A stretch of 64,000 nucleotides of DNA from positions 8,883,501 through 8,947,500 of the forward strand of contig QCXZ01000042.1 of assembly GCA_025024175.1 (NCBI GenBank). Direction: 5' to 3'. Both the position numbers and the translations under genes were made by a program. Below are positions 14,070 to 24,769 of this stretch, one piece after another. Within the stretch, counting starts at the first letter, position 1, and each line of letters starts with the position of its first letter. This stretch comes from Rhyzopertha dominica. Taxonomy: Eukaryota > Arthropoda > Insecta > Coleoptera > Bostrichidae. The notes under the pieces are model-generated. The model searched no databases, had not been told where the DNA came from, and saw only the letters and a program-made list of their open reading frames with translations.

Positions 14070-14960
14070 GTGTATTGACTATCGATGGTTTCAACGTTTA
14101 CATTCACGAGAATAATAGGTAAGAGGGTTTATGATGGAAATGAATTACCAAATATTGGTGGTCTGAGTCTGATTTTTTGTTGTGATACAAAATGGTAACG
14201 CTGACCTCCATATCCTGTAATTTCGAGAACTAGTACTGACTAAGTAAATTAATTTATATTAGCAGAAATTATAGTGAACGACATACTAAGAACACCAAGT
14301 AATAATTTTTCTATTTAAATAAACTTTTGCATCTAAACTCACCCTTGTTGACTTGTATATGCTCCTTAAGGGCTACGTGTACATTTTTCGTATGTGCAAT
14401 GGAAGAAATTGTGATTTTACTAACTATTGATGCCATTGCCATTGCTTTAAACCCATAAATAGTATTAATAGTGATCGGTTGTTATTGTTATTGGATTTCT
14501 TCAGGCAGTCAATTTTTTTCTCATCTTTGTATTAGATGCAAAATTTATTGCCAAATTATTGGCTAGTGGAGGAATATGTGGTCCACGAGTGTTTATAGGT
14601 TTACTTCGGTTACGACTCTAAAAATTTAAAACCATATCTTATGATTTCAATGACCAGTTCCTTGGGAATTACGCTAAATAAAGATATTATATATTATATA
14701 TATTCTGGAAGTATCTTAATTTATTTAATAAATTCTGCAAATTCAAACGAGCTATTAAATATTATACTCAAATTTAGTAGTACCTGTATGGGATTAAAAT
14801 TTTATGTAAAAGTCGGGGGAATTGATAAATTTAACTGTTGGCCTAAAATTCACGTTAGTTTGGTGTTTTTTTCGAAAGTTCATATAATGTTGGTGCACTG
14901 GAGTTGTATGTTATTAATTTCTTGTGCTCTACTACAGACATGAAACCCTTCTCTAAGATT
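14070..14960. other. AT-rich stretch, no gene recognised
   Basis: A 100-codon plus-strand frame (14641-14943) is rich in Ile, Leu and Asn, as AT-rich DNA produces by chance. Nothing else was recognised. Confidence 0.45.
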
Positions 14961-14964
14961 GTAT

Positions 14965-15125
14965 CAACTAGCTTGTTAATCTTCTTCTGAAACTTGTTGG
15001 TAAAAGGTCTTATCATTAACCATTACAATGATATCTGGGTGTTTCTTGTATATAAATTCCTTGGTCATGCCTACATCTTTAATTAAATTTCGCGCTACAG
15101 GTTTTGTTGTTGTAGTTGTTTAGAA
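14965..15125 (-). pseudogene. probable Penelope-like RT N-terminal fragment
   Basis: Read on the minus strand, the frame gives KPVARNLIKDVGMTKEFIYK followed by KHPDIIV and MVNDKTFYQQVSEED. Penelope-like elements have a region just before the RT fingers of the form TKxFIxxNPDIVVTKADKG, then VVMNKxxYxxKV. The order and spacing match if the KADKG segment is missing, so this looks like a deleted fossil. A stop follows. The match rests on about 40 residues, so the assignment is tentative. A Penelope-like C-terminal domain near 60.5 kb shows the family is in this genome. Confidence 0.4.
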
Positions 15126-15129
15126 ATAA

Positions 15130-16815
15130 TATTCACTGCCCAATCTGATGTGTCTTTTTTATTTATCAGATACTATGGTTTTGATCCCATTTTTCAATTA
15201 TATACGTGGTATTAAAGATGCAGGAGCTATTTGGAAAATTCTTTAGAATGAAAGAAATGTATAACTATCAGTATTCTGCAAAAAGGTCTTTTCTGTACAT
15301 AAGCAGGTCGCAATCACCTTCCGAATTACTGGTTTAGATCACTAACCGAACTTTTAAGTAAGGAAGAGTTTTCGTTAGTTTTTAACCAATATCTACACGA
15401 ATAAAAAGTGACATATTGCATCCCACAGTTTGGTTTCTGTATTTCTGATTGAAAAAACTACAGAAACTTATTTAGGCTCTTAGTAATAGAGACTGTTATC
15501 CTTAATTTGACAGTCTAAGTACATCCATTGCCTAGGTTTGTAAATATAATAAACGAACACATCTTTAACTACATCAATACCCGTTCCAGCAACTTACTGA
15601 AAACTACTATTATAGTTAAATGAACATTTTTTTCAACTACTCGTTATTTTGGTAATGCTTTTATATTTGGCAGATTACGCAAAATACGTATAGTAGGTCA
15701 ATTTAAGGTTTTGAATTAAAAAAATCTAGATAAGGGTGAATCTACTCAAAAAGTACTTATACAGTAGACATGTACAGTTTTGGACATAATTCTATGGACG
15801 ACCGGAAACGATCGATTAGTCGATTAGTGAAAGTAATCCTTTCAGCATTACTACAGCTTTGTGAGCATTAATCTGAGGCTATTTTAAAGTTAGTACTCCT
15901 TAAAACAAAGCATTCGTAAGTAATATGGTACAACTCCGGCGGAAGTTAATGGTCCACATTATGCTAAATCATTAATTATAATTCAGGAAGTGGAAAGCTC
16001 GTCATCACAACTTTGTAGCTGCGTCTGACAGGCGCTTATATAGTACAGAATTACAGAAGTTTATTTCGTATTACACCAAGTCATGTGGCGTGGCCCCTAA
16101 TAACAGGAATTAAAGGTGTCATAATAGTGCATTCTGTTATGTAAATTATGCGTCATTCTTCGTTAAAAAGTAATTATGACGGTCAAGTACCAAACACTAT
16201 AAAGCTTTAGAATTTTTATTTTGTTACATTATACCTCGTTTTTCTATTTTGCCTTATCCGATTTCACACGGTTATTGAATACTTATGTGTCCCATCAGTT
16301 CTATGTCAATTCCTAATCAAGCGTGGTTTGGTGGCTGAGGTTCATAACACTCATTTAATTAATTTTAGATTAAGCTTTTAAATAAAGTTATTATAAGTTG
16401 CTCTCCATTTTCTGAAATATTGGAAGATCCGGTTGACTCCTCTAAAAATCTATTGACATACATGTTTCTTGTAGCTTCCACGTTTTTCACTTTTCTATAT
16501 ATATCGATCCTGCTGAACGGATCTGTAACAGCGGCCCGCAGTCTCAATAAAAATTAAATATTTAGTTTTTATAAATAAACTAATATTACTACCTACCTAT
16601 AAACATTCGCTATAGCTTTTCTTGTTGGCTATGGAGCCATCTTCCCGCTAGTATATTTCTTCCTTTTAAGAAAAGTTGACAAACATAACGCTAACAAAAA
16701 CCAATTAGGTTCGCTCAACGCCACCGCATCAGAATATGGCTTTTGCGTGGTATTGCCAGTTTAACCGACTCCAATAGTATCATAAGAACCATCATAGCTA
16801 TTACTAATATTTAGC
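15130..16815. other. AT-rich stretch, no gene recognised
   Basis: AT-rich background. No protein-like frame, tRNA or terminal repeats were recognised. Confidence 0.5.
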
Positions 16816-16820
16816 ACCGT

Positions 16821-16910
16821 AGGATTACAGAAAAGCTACTTCGTTGTATCAGGAATTTTATTTTCTTCAGGACCCGTTTCGACTTATAAGGTCATCTTCA
16901 GCTGAATCGT
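16821..16910 (+). repeat. left terminal inverted repeat of the MITE
   Basis: Pairs with 17112-17209, including the shared blocks ACTTCGTTGTATCAGGAATT and AAGGTCATC. The hairpin discussed in the findings lies at 16876-16901 when read on the minus strand. Confidence 0.85.
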
Positions 16911-17111
16911 CTAAAAACAGCACGTTGGCACTCCCACAGCCCCATCAACTTGACATTTTAACGTAGCAACCAAACTCTCTTTTAATTTATTTAATAATAA
17001 GTGTAATTTGGGTGGTTCTTAGCTTTTCTGTTTCTCGTTTCTTCATTTTGGAACTGTACAACCTTTTGGAAGTGTGTAACGTAATGACTTTTGTGTTTGT
17101 AATTTTGCAAG

Positions 17112-17209
17112 GTTTTTAGACGATTCACCCGATGATGACCTTATTGGTCGAAACCGGTCCTAAAGAAGATAAAATTCCTGATACAACGAAGTTATTTTTC
17201 TCTAATCCT
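17112..17209 (-). repeat. right terminal inverted repeat of the MITE
   Basis: Inverted partner of 16821-16910. The hairpin of this arm is at 17129-17154 on the plus strand. Confidence 0.85.
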
Positions 17210-17214
17210 CTGGT

Positions 17215-18075
17215 ACCTAATCAATCGTTGTAGAACCAACCACAACATTAATATTTAGTAGTAAAAAAATTATGATTAAATAAAATAGAAGTAATAGTCA
17301 CGTTTAATTGCTACTAGTGAATGTAAAAAATGGTTTTAAAGTTACATTATGTCTAGCACTATTTCGATATCGATTTTTTGTCTGCATTTTCTTGGCTGTT
17401 ACAGATCCATTTGCCAATCTGTACTGTCACGACAAGATATTATAGCGTTTACACTGTTTCTTGCTAATAATGCTAACAAGATAAGTTGAAAAACGAAAAG
17501 CCGCTTCTTACAATTTTATAAGCAAACTATATACACTCTGAAAGCTTAAAAATGGCACCTTGTTTGTTTATCTAATTTATCAAATTCAATGTAAAATTTT
17601 GTATAAAAAAATTCCTGTACACTTATATCGGATTTTTCCAAATAATGTCTATGGTTGAAATGAAACGTCATGAGGGAAATCCGATTTATGAATTGTGCTC
17701 AAAAATTCGACCCGGATCATGTCTATTATTTTTGTTGTCTTTTACTGTTACCAAGATACCCCTGAATACACACGATTTCTGGGCACCCTGTACATCTAAC
17801 CCATCTTTATGACTGATCACAACACCTTTATTCAGAAGCTGTTCAAAACAGTTTCTCTATTTCTGAACAACTATTCGCGTCTCTTGTTAGCTGCAGAATT
17901 CTTGCTTCCACTATATTTGTGACTTCTGTTTTCAATTCTTCGTGTTTTTTGTAATTATTTCCCATCCTCTGCAAAAAAAGCGGATAGTTGCTCCTACATT
18001 TTGTGCAGAAATATCCTCAAGTACATGTGTATTTAAGTTGAATAGCAGTTTTATGTATTGGATCCGACATTTTTT
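17215..18075. other. AT-rich stretch with an isolated transposon terminus
   Basis: No gene recognised. At 17781-17792 the string GGGCACCCTGTA is the mirror of a TACAGGGTGCCC terminus as used by Tc1/mariner-like elements, so sequence to its left (about 17.55-17.79 kb) may be the end of a non-autonomous element. I could not find its opposite terminus. Confidence 0.35.
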
Positions 18076-18080
18076 ATATA

Positions 18081-18140
18081 CAGGATGTTTCACGAATGAC
18101 AATGACCCTGACGAAATTAAAATTGCAACCCAAAATACAT
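18081..18140 (+). repeat. left terminal inverted repeat
   Basis: Inverted match to 19421-19475, including the shared string CCTGACGAAAT and the block GCAACCCAA followed by ATACAT. Mismatches are scattered along the pair, so the copy is old. Confidence 0.85.
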
Positions 18141-18301
18141 TTACAGAGGTAACATTAATAATTGTTTATCGTCTTACAAAATACAAAACGTAGAGAGCTG
18201 CATAAATTCGTAAATTTTGACATAAACTTCAATCATTTGCTTTAAGTAAATTCAGTATTGTAAAACAAATTTTATTTTTGAAAAATGTTTATTCAGTAAC
18301 A

Positions 18302-19309
18302 TTAATGTAATATATGCTTAAAATATCGGCCTCCGCTGTTTTCACAAGCGGGAATTCGTGCCTAAAACAATATTTTAACATGCATACATTAACATTTCTG
18401 GAGTGATGGATTTACATGCATCACGTATTTTATTTTCTAAATGTTCAACACTTTCAACTGGTGTTTGGTATATTTGCTCTTTTATCAATCCCCACAGAAA
18501 AAATCCTCTTCCTATCCATCGGTTAGGCAAAACCAAATCAAGATGATTTCGCGCTATTCTATGATAATGCGCAAGTGCCCCATCTTGTTGGAACCATAGA
18601 TCTTGTCTTACTTGTAAATTTACATTTTGGAGAAGTACCGGTAAAATTTTTCTTAAAAAAATTAGATAAGTATTGCCGTTTAAACTATCCCGAAAAAATA
18701 AAGCCCAACAATTTCATTCTCCAAAATTCCGCACCAGACATTCGTCGAGTAGATAGTTTGAAAATGTCCTCGAATCCAACGCGGATTTTCTTGCGCATAA
18801 TAATGCATGTTATGTTTGTTAACTCCACCATTTTTAGAAAATCTTGCTTCATCTGAGCAGCAAATGTTGTCATAAAATTTCACATTCAAATTTTGGTGTT
18901 CCCGAAAAAAGTTACAAAAAGCCAGTCTTCTAGGATAATATGTCTCCTTTAAGGCCTGAACCAATTGCAAGTGATACGCATGAAATGGATTGCCGTTATT
19001 TATTGGGTGTACTGAAGACATACTAATACCGGTTGCTCTTGAGACTACCCTTTGACTAATATGAGGATTTTTGTCAATCATTTCCAATACTCTAATTTCA
19101 TTGTCCGAGCCTGTTGCTGTTCTTTCTCTTGACTTTTTCAGTGGTGGCCAGTTTGTCCTTAAAGTTAATTCAAGTCTCTTGAAATTTGTATCACCAGGAG
19201 CTCTTTTATTTGGAAAACGTTGTCTGTATAAACGGGCAGCAGCGGAAGCATTTTTCTTGCATTCGCCATAAATCAAAATCATATTTGTTTTTTCATCATT
19301 TGAATACAT
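18302..19309 (-). pseudogene. Tc1/mariner-type transposase with DUF4817-like HTH, broken
   Basis: The relic starts MYSNDEKTNMILIYGECKKN (ATG at 19309). An upstream in-frame ATG at 19369 is less likely because family members start with this MY(S/T)N(D/E)E motif. Next come the helix-turn-helix region, then CCSDEARFSKNGGVN (first catalytic Asp), NVWCGILENEIVG and YFFG. A one-base frameshift near 18686 moves the frame to DSLNGNTYLIF, then WFQQDGALAHYH (second Asp, 18580-18596) and RWIGRG. That last motif is joined directly to FFLWGLIKEQIYQTPVE near 18502: the segment normally between them, of the form WPPRSPDLTPLD with the third catalytic acid, is missing in frame. Another frameshift and stops precede the C-terminal GGRYFKHIL. 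It cannot encode an active enzyme. Confidence 0.92.
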
Positions 19310-19420
19310 TTTGACTTTTAATAAATACAGTGACAGGAACCATAGCGCATAGCCGACATGAATTCCCAATTTATTTTTAAAATAATACCATTATGTAAAA
19401 TAACCACATTGGCTATGAGA

Positions 19421-19475
19421 ATGTATCTTGGGTTGCATTTTTGATTTCGTCAGGATCATTATCATTGGAAATTTC
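19421..19475 (-). repeat. right terminal inverted repeat
   Basis: Inverted partner of 18081-18140. Homology stops near 19475, a few bases short of the left terminus, so the right tip is mutated or lost. Confidence 0.8.
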
Positions 19476-19479
19476 TATG

Positions 19480-19845
19480 GCATCTCGGATTCTTCGGGTT
19501 ATACAAAATGGGACTTTCGCTAGAACTAACACACTGTAAAGCAAAATATTGCGATGGGTTTCATGCTACTGCTAAATGGGTGCAAAACCTGATTTTATGC
19601 AGCGTTTGTGTTAATTAGGCCTGTTTTAATAGATCTGCCTGTTTCTTTAAGGGACTAAAAGATAGAACTTGTTTGTCGTGTTAGGTTTGTAACTCTGGCT
19701 GCCAAAACTTACGTTCTTGTAATTACTTATTGTCATTAGATACTTGATCAAATTGGGAATTTAGCCTTGATCTCAAGTAGTTGAGTATTAACATAAAATG
19801 CCACAAATCGGGTGTAAACGAGCATAACTAAGTAGCTACACAGTG
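19480..19845. other. short unique stretch, nothing recognised
   Basis: Sequence to the right of the Tc1/mariner relic; no coding or repeat signal was recognised. Confidence 0.4.
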
Positions 19846-19849
19846 ATTT

Positions 19850-20430
19850 ATTGAAACTACCCAGGCGGAGATTTAATAATCTGGTGCATCTCTATACATC
19901 CGTCACTCGCGAGACAATTGAAAGCTCCCGAGTTCCGCACGCTCTCCTCCATTTTATCACCATCTTCGGCGATATAAATCATGACCGGCAAAGTGACGTT
20001 GATAATTTCCCACATTCCTCCGCAATTTATCAAGTTGTACCGTTTTTGTACATTACCCAGCTAAGATAATCCGATTCTTTTTCTTCCGGTGCGCCAGCGG
20101 CGAGAATTTTTTTGTTGGCCGACTTAATTGGAGTTTACGGCTCGAACTGCCCCCACCTCGGGAGCGGACCTAACAATCTCGCAATGATTAAATTTTGATT
20201 GGATGATTTTTAAAGGGACTGTCTGGCGCAGTGGTAATCAAAACGAATTATAACGGATGGGGAGAAATTGTTTTCTCGGTACTCTTATTATGATTAAAGT
20301 GTCCCAAGATTATGTTTTATCGCGTTCATTCACTTGCACCGGCAGGAGCTCCATTAACTTAAGAGGAACATCCCGAAACACGAAATAATAAGAATTCAAC
20401 GCGAAGTAATTGCTATCTAGATTGAATTTA
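19850..20430. other. GC-rich non-coding island
   Basis: GC-richer than its flanks, with CpG blocks mixed with TAAT- and GATTAAA-like sites (for example around 20190-20215). A tRNA A-box-like string at 20224-20234 has no matching B box or cloverleaf. Candidate conserved non-coding DNA. Confidence 0.4.
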
Positions 20431-20689
20431 ATTGATTTTCTCATCTTCGCTGAAATAGTACTGACAGCATAGAGATGCTGTAGCTAGTTTGCAGATGGAC
20501 AGAGAGAAACTGGCTCGAAAACTGGTATGATTAGCATTTATATAAATATTAATAAATAAGACAAATAGCTACTAAGATTGTATAAAAAAGCACGTTCAAA
20601 CGCTACCAGGCATATGAAGTATAAAGTACGTCATCAAGTGATTCTGGTCTCTTCGTTTAATAAATTAACAAGGTTTAGAAATAGCAAAA

Positions 20690-21295
20690 AGATTACACAT
20701 CCAACGTTTAAATTTTAATCCAAACATTTACCTAAATCGACAATTTGGATACTGCGTTCTACAACGTCTGGAGGTAGTAATCGCATTTCACCTCAAATAC
20801 GAATTTGTAATTCTTCCAGTATTTGTGTGGTAGGTATATGTACGTACCCTCTACTTTAAAAAAACCCGAGAGAAAAAATCTAATGTGGTCAAATTTGGCG
20901 ATCGGCATTTTACAATTTCCCTGCGATCTATCGATCTGTTGGCAAAAACGTCATCAATACACTAAAATGTATTGATGCATCATCTTGTTGAAACCAAATG
21001 CCTTATCTTGTAACATCTTTGTCTAGTTAATTCGGGAATATTTCATCCACTTCAGTACCAAATTATCTCTGAGAAATTCTAAATGCCTTACTGACGTAAG
21101 ATTGCCCTCAAAAATGCGATATTGCGTTGATCATTAATGCCTGTCCATACCTTAGCCTTCTGAGGAAGTGGCGTATACACTTTATGAACCAGTGTAGATT
21201 TTCTCGTGCTCCGTAGCGACAGTTGTCTTCATATCTTCCCATCAGTACTTCGCAAAACTGTAAGAAAACTGTAACGTTCGGTCAGGATCATCCTC
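20690..21295 (-). pseudogene. second Tc1/mariner-type transposase relic
   Basis: Translating the minus strand in shifting frames recovers the ordered landmarks of a transposase related to the 18.3-19.3 kb one: NCRYGARENLHW, PQKAKVWTGI, EGNLTSVRHLEFL, then WFQQDDASIHFSV (20981-20996 encodes WFQQD), SPNLTTLDFFLSGFFK (20878-20901) and EMRLLPPDVVERSIQ. Intact relatives have SPDLTPLDFFLWG, so the Asp of SPDL is Asn here. At least four frameshifts and several stops are present. The piece lacks the N-terminal half and no terminal repeats were seen. It differs enough from the neighbouring copy to be a separate family. Confidence 0.85.
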
Positions 21296-21299
21296 CTAA

Positions 21300-22025
21300 A
21301 GTTAATGGATAAATCGGACCTTTATAAGAATGAAAGAAGATTAGAGGCCTGGTACTGTAATAACACATTCAGTAGTTTTTCTAAGACTGACTCATTTGTT
21401 ACCAAATACATGGCTTAAATATAATTGACAGACACGATATTTAGTATAGCAGACAAAATGACACAAAACACACAAGCACAACACATATGACACCCACAAT
21501 TCCTGAGAAACTGCACGAGGATGCTTAAAGCAACAAGGAATATATTGCTACGTGTACGGGTTCGAAAAATTCGGACTTCCAACTCAACTTCTTTTATTTA
21601 AACATGAGTTCCGAAATGATCTAAATCCGAACCAAATATTTCAAAACATGAATATTATAACAATACTGATTTAATGAATTACTATTGTCGGGTTATATAT
21701 ACCCCTATCGGAAATGCTCGAATGCTTCCAGAGTCATCTCTTTGCCTAGCAGCGAAGCTTCGAGAATATAATATGCGCACATAATATTGGGTAACTTTAT
21801 GGAGGTTTGAAATATACAATAAAAAGCATTCCAACTAAAGAGGCATATTCAAAGTTATTAAATACATGAAGTAAATCTATAGATGTAGAACTGTTATTAG
21901 AGTTGCCACCATTTGGATATGTTTGATACACAACATTTCATAAAGTAGTACAACCGCAGTTCAAAATTCCGTTTCGCACGTCAAGGGTAGCTATACCACT
22001 CATGGTGTAAGCATAATAAATGCGT
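21300..22025. other. AT-rich stretch, nothing recognised
   Basis: No coding or repeat signal recognised. Confidence 0.45.
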
Positions 22026-22029
22026 GACA

Positions 22030-22240
22030 TGCAAAAAGTGAAAGTCCTTATTCTACAATCTTTTATTTGTCACAATAACAAAAAAATAACAAGAAGATTA
22101 GTGCTCCAAGAGCACTGCCCTGTGGGTCATCTGAATTAAAGTTATTATAGCTTGATTTAGTTTTATATACTACGACCTACTAGGGTTTTAGTCCAAATAT
22201 GATTGTATTAACCAAATAAATTCATTATCAAAACAAATTG
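22030..22240 (-). pseudogene. non-LTR retrotransposon RT fragment
   Basis: On the minus strand DDPQGSALGALIFLLFF (22131 downward) matches the RT motif GVPQGSxLGPLLFLLYIND. Upstream in a nearby frame IWLIQSYLDxNPSRS fits the WFxSYLxxRxQ segment that normally precedes it. About 30 residues downstream LFACHAFIML sits where FADDTxIML is expected, with the two catalytic Asp codons mutated. Stops and a frame change are present. Only the central RT core is left; family (CR1/jockey-like) is a guess. Confidence 0.7.
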
Positions 22241-22249
22241 ATTACATAG

Positions 22250-23850
22250 ATTAGCGAACACTCCTCGCAAGACAGGTATTCTTTCAAANTATAGGGCAAA
22301 TCTGGATCTTCTTCTTCTAAAAACTTTAATATTTTGTAGGAACTAACTATAGCTTTTGTATTTCTTACAGTGTGGATTTAGAGTACACCACAAGGTAGGC
22401 TGTGTAACTGTTTTTTATTTATGTTCGTTTCATCTGACGAAAGAAAAATGAATTCGTAGTAGTATTAGACCAGCTAAATGTTACAAAACTAGGAAGAAAT
22501 GCTTACTTTTTTTCAGTGCTTCCCTGATAAATGACAAACGTGTCCCTATTGAACGTTCTTAATTTTAGAATTACACTTATTTTTTAAATTTCAAGAGGGA
22601 ATAGTATTATAATAATAACCGCGTTTTTTAAACAATGTGGCAAAACTACAGACGTTATGTGGCGGACGAAAGAATAAAAATCTGCATATCGATTGCTGCT
22701 TTTCCTAGCAAGTTCCTGGTGCGCGACTCGAAATGCATTTCCCTCCAATTAGTAACTCTTGACCTAGATTTTCCGCGCTCTTAGATATTGAAAACCTCCG
22801 TACAGCTACAGCGTATGTGATTCCGAGCAATTTGACTACTTTCAGCCCCCCATACAAAGTATATGGACCGATAAATGAATTGGAGGCTGTAAGCCCTTTG
22901 AATATATATGTTTCCATTTCAATCCAGGTACAAACATTACAATCAAAAATTCAACTTCTCTGTCTATGTGTAGTGTTACTGCAATAGCTCACTGTAGTTG
23001 AGTAGTTTCAAAAGTGCACCTATTGTGAAGTATTCGGAATTAGCTAAATTGGAAGCAAGCCGGTTATTTGAATGAGTTTTGTTCCACGACTTTGATGACC
23101 TATTCGACTATAAGCGAAATAAAATTGCCGTAAAGTATACTGAGATTGAATGAGCAGAACCCCACCCACGTCCTTTATAGTTTTGAAGGTAGACTCTATA
23201 GTTTAGGTAATATGAAAGCCGAATTGAACGCTGGAATTTCTTTTTGCGTTAAATTTCTGAATAATTCAAAAGGTTAGGATTTTTATATTTTATTTCTCAA
23301 TTTAAAATTTTAAGTTGTTTTATTTAACAGTGATAATTTTTTATGTAGCTATCAGCAAAACATGATGTGCCTTTATTAGAGTCTCATTGTTCTCTGTATA
23401 CAATATTATACTGGAAGCACTTTATTTGGTGATTAGCGCTTTTGTTTAATGTGCTGGTTATGTAGAAAAATTCCCAAAATTACACTTATTGCACTTGGCG
23501 CCGCTTAATTCAGAATCTTTTGATTCGCTTACGCTAACATTGAACAGCACGATAAAGGATATACTTTCACCGTAGTAAATTAACTCAAAGGTATAGGCGT
23601 TTACGCTAAAAATATCTCAATAAATTGGAGATTAAGGAAGTAGAAGTCAATAAGTGTAATTTACTGGGTCTTCTGGTTAACAACAAGACAAAAACCAATA
23701 CTTTGAACAAAATCAGTGCTTACCAAGTAAAATTGCATGCATACAATGATATTGTTATACATGTGGCAGTCAAGTACAGCTCGAGAAATCTACCTCGAAA
23801 ACGAAACTCGACTCTGAACCAGATCAAACAATTTTTAACTACGTTTATAA
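22250..23850. other. AT-rich stretch, no gene recognised
   Basis: No protein-like frame beyond AT-driven ones. One ambiguous base at 22289. A slightly GC-richer patch at 22.69-22.90 kb gave nothing recognisable. Confidence 0.45.
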
Positions 23851-23851
23851 A

Positions 23852-23866
23852 TAAAAATGGAAAACG
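23852..23866 (+). repeat. left target-site duplication of the hairpin element
   Basis: The 15-bp string TAAAAATGGAAAACG is repeated exactly at 24272-24286, on the other side of the hairpin element. The leading T may belong to the element end, so the duplication is 14 or 15 bp. Confidence 0.8.
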
Positions 23867-24272
23867 TAAAAATTTAGGATGTCAATGCCATCTGTCAGCA
23901 TTACACTGACATGATGACAAAGCCACCTAGCTGCTATAATGGGTACTACTTCCTAAATGACAGGCCTGCTGTCAAATTGAAGTATGCAGTTGCATGCCAA
24001 TTTGTCAGGCTACAGGTCACTTCCTTTAGGAAGTAGTACCCATTAAGGCAGCTAGGTGGCTTTGTCATCATGTCAGTGTAATGCTGACAGATGGTATTGC
24101 CATCCTAAATTTTTATTTTCATCATACCATTGCTTTGGCATATAAGCAAAACCAGTTCTATGCCGTGTTGTCTACACTAGACCTAATCTGCACTGATGAG
24201 CTGTAATGACAGCGAAATAGTACTATCTGCAGTTGGTTGAGGTGTAGACAGCACAGCATAGACATGCATTTT
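23867..24272 (+). mobile_element. hairpin-rich short mobile element, copy 1
   Basis: A 406-bp insert lies between 14-15 bp direct repeats. Its first part is a large foldback: 23867-23975 and about 24001-24112 are inverted copies, with a continuous exact block that includes GACATGATGACAAAGCCACC. Its second part is another foldback between about 24153-24178 (CTATGCCGTGTTGTCTACAC) and 24240-24267 (GTGTAGACAGCACAGCATAG). No coding frame, poly-A tail or pol III boxes were seen; the element ends CATGCATTTT. Copies at 35338-35550 and 55439-55644 belong to the same family; the last 125 bp or so is almost identical in the 35.3 kb copy. The duplication length fits neither common DNA-transposon superfamilies nor a poly-A retroposon well. 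Confidence 0.85.
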
Positions 24273-24286
24273 AAAAATGGAAAACG
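24272..24286 (+). repeat. right target-site duplication of the hairpin element
   Basis: Exact repeat of 23852-23866. Confidence 0.8.
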
Positions 24287-24289
24287 GCA

Positions 24290-24765
24290 GCACTATCTTC
24301 TGTTTCAGTCCAACCAGTCAGTAATATCTTTCGGCGTCGCACATGGTAAATGCGTTTAACAGGCCTGACGTACAGGAGCGAATGAGAACGCTGAAACGTG
24401 TCGCTGCAGTTGACCGCTTGAACCAAGCGGCAAAGCTGTTATTTTTGGTTTGAAATTGCGTACTATTAATTTTGCCACAAAGATTCAATATATTTATAGA
24501 TTAAACGTTGCCTGATTATCAATTAATTAAATAGATTTTGACGCCTGTTCCTTTACGCTCAGTATAGTTTTGATTCTTGACCGTCATTATGGTCAAAACG
24601 ATAGCCAAATTATCTAATAAAGCTTCCTAAACAAAGTACATTAACACAACCAGCTTATTTCTATGATACCTAATTTACCACAGTGTAAGTACTTAATATT
24701 ATAGTTATCTGTTTAGTGTTTAGTCAATTGTTTTATATCCACACGATGGGCACGAAACGAAGTAT
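24290..24765. other. unique stretch, nothing recognised
   Basis: Contains a short perfect inverted repeat (CCGCTTG/CAAGCGG) near 24413-24430; otherwise no feature recognised. Confidence 0.4.
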
Positions 24766-24769
24766 CGCC

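Larger units (their letters stand above)
16821..17209. mobile_element. MITE with long terminal inverted repeats (389 bp)
   Basis: The left end (16821-16910) and right end (17112-17209) are inverted copies of each other over roughly 80-90 bp, beginning AGGATTA at the left and ending TAATCCT at the right. The centre (about 200 bp) is unique and non-coding. Each repeat contains a small internal hairpin (GACC/GGTC-type stem) preceded by a CTGANGA-like string and followed by GAAAC. No clear target-site duplication was found. It is a non-autonomous element; the superfamily cannot be named from the sequence. Confidence 0.85.
18079..19475 (-). mobile_element. Tc1/mariner-superfamily DNA transposon, decayed
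   Basis: An element of about 1.4 kb is bounded by inverted repeats: 18081-18140 starts CAGGATGTTTCACGAATGAC and its inverted partner is 19421-19475. The transposase relic inside is on the minus strand (18302-19309). The TA that precedes CAGG at 18079 fits the TA target preference of this superfamily, but the outer few bases of the right end do not match and no clear duplication is visible. The protein belongs to the arthropod group whose N-terminus carries a DUF4817-like helix-turn-helix domain. Confidence 0.88.

Noticed and set aside
20224..20234. TGGCGCAGTGG, resembling a tRNA A box
   Set aside because: No B box at the right distance and no cloverleaf could be drawn.
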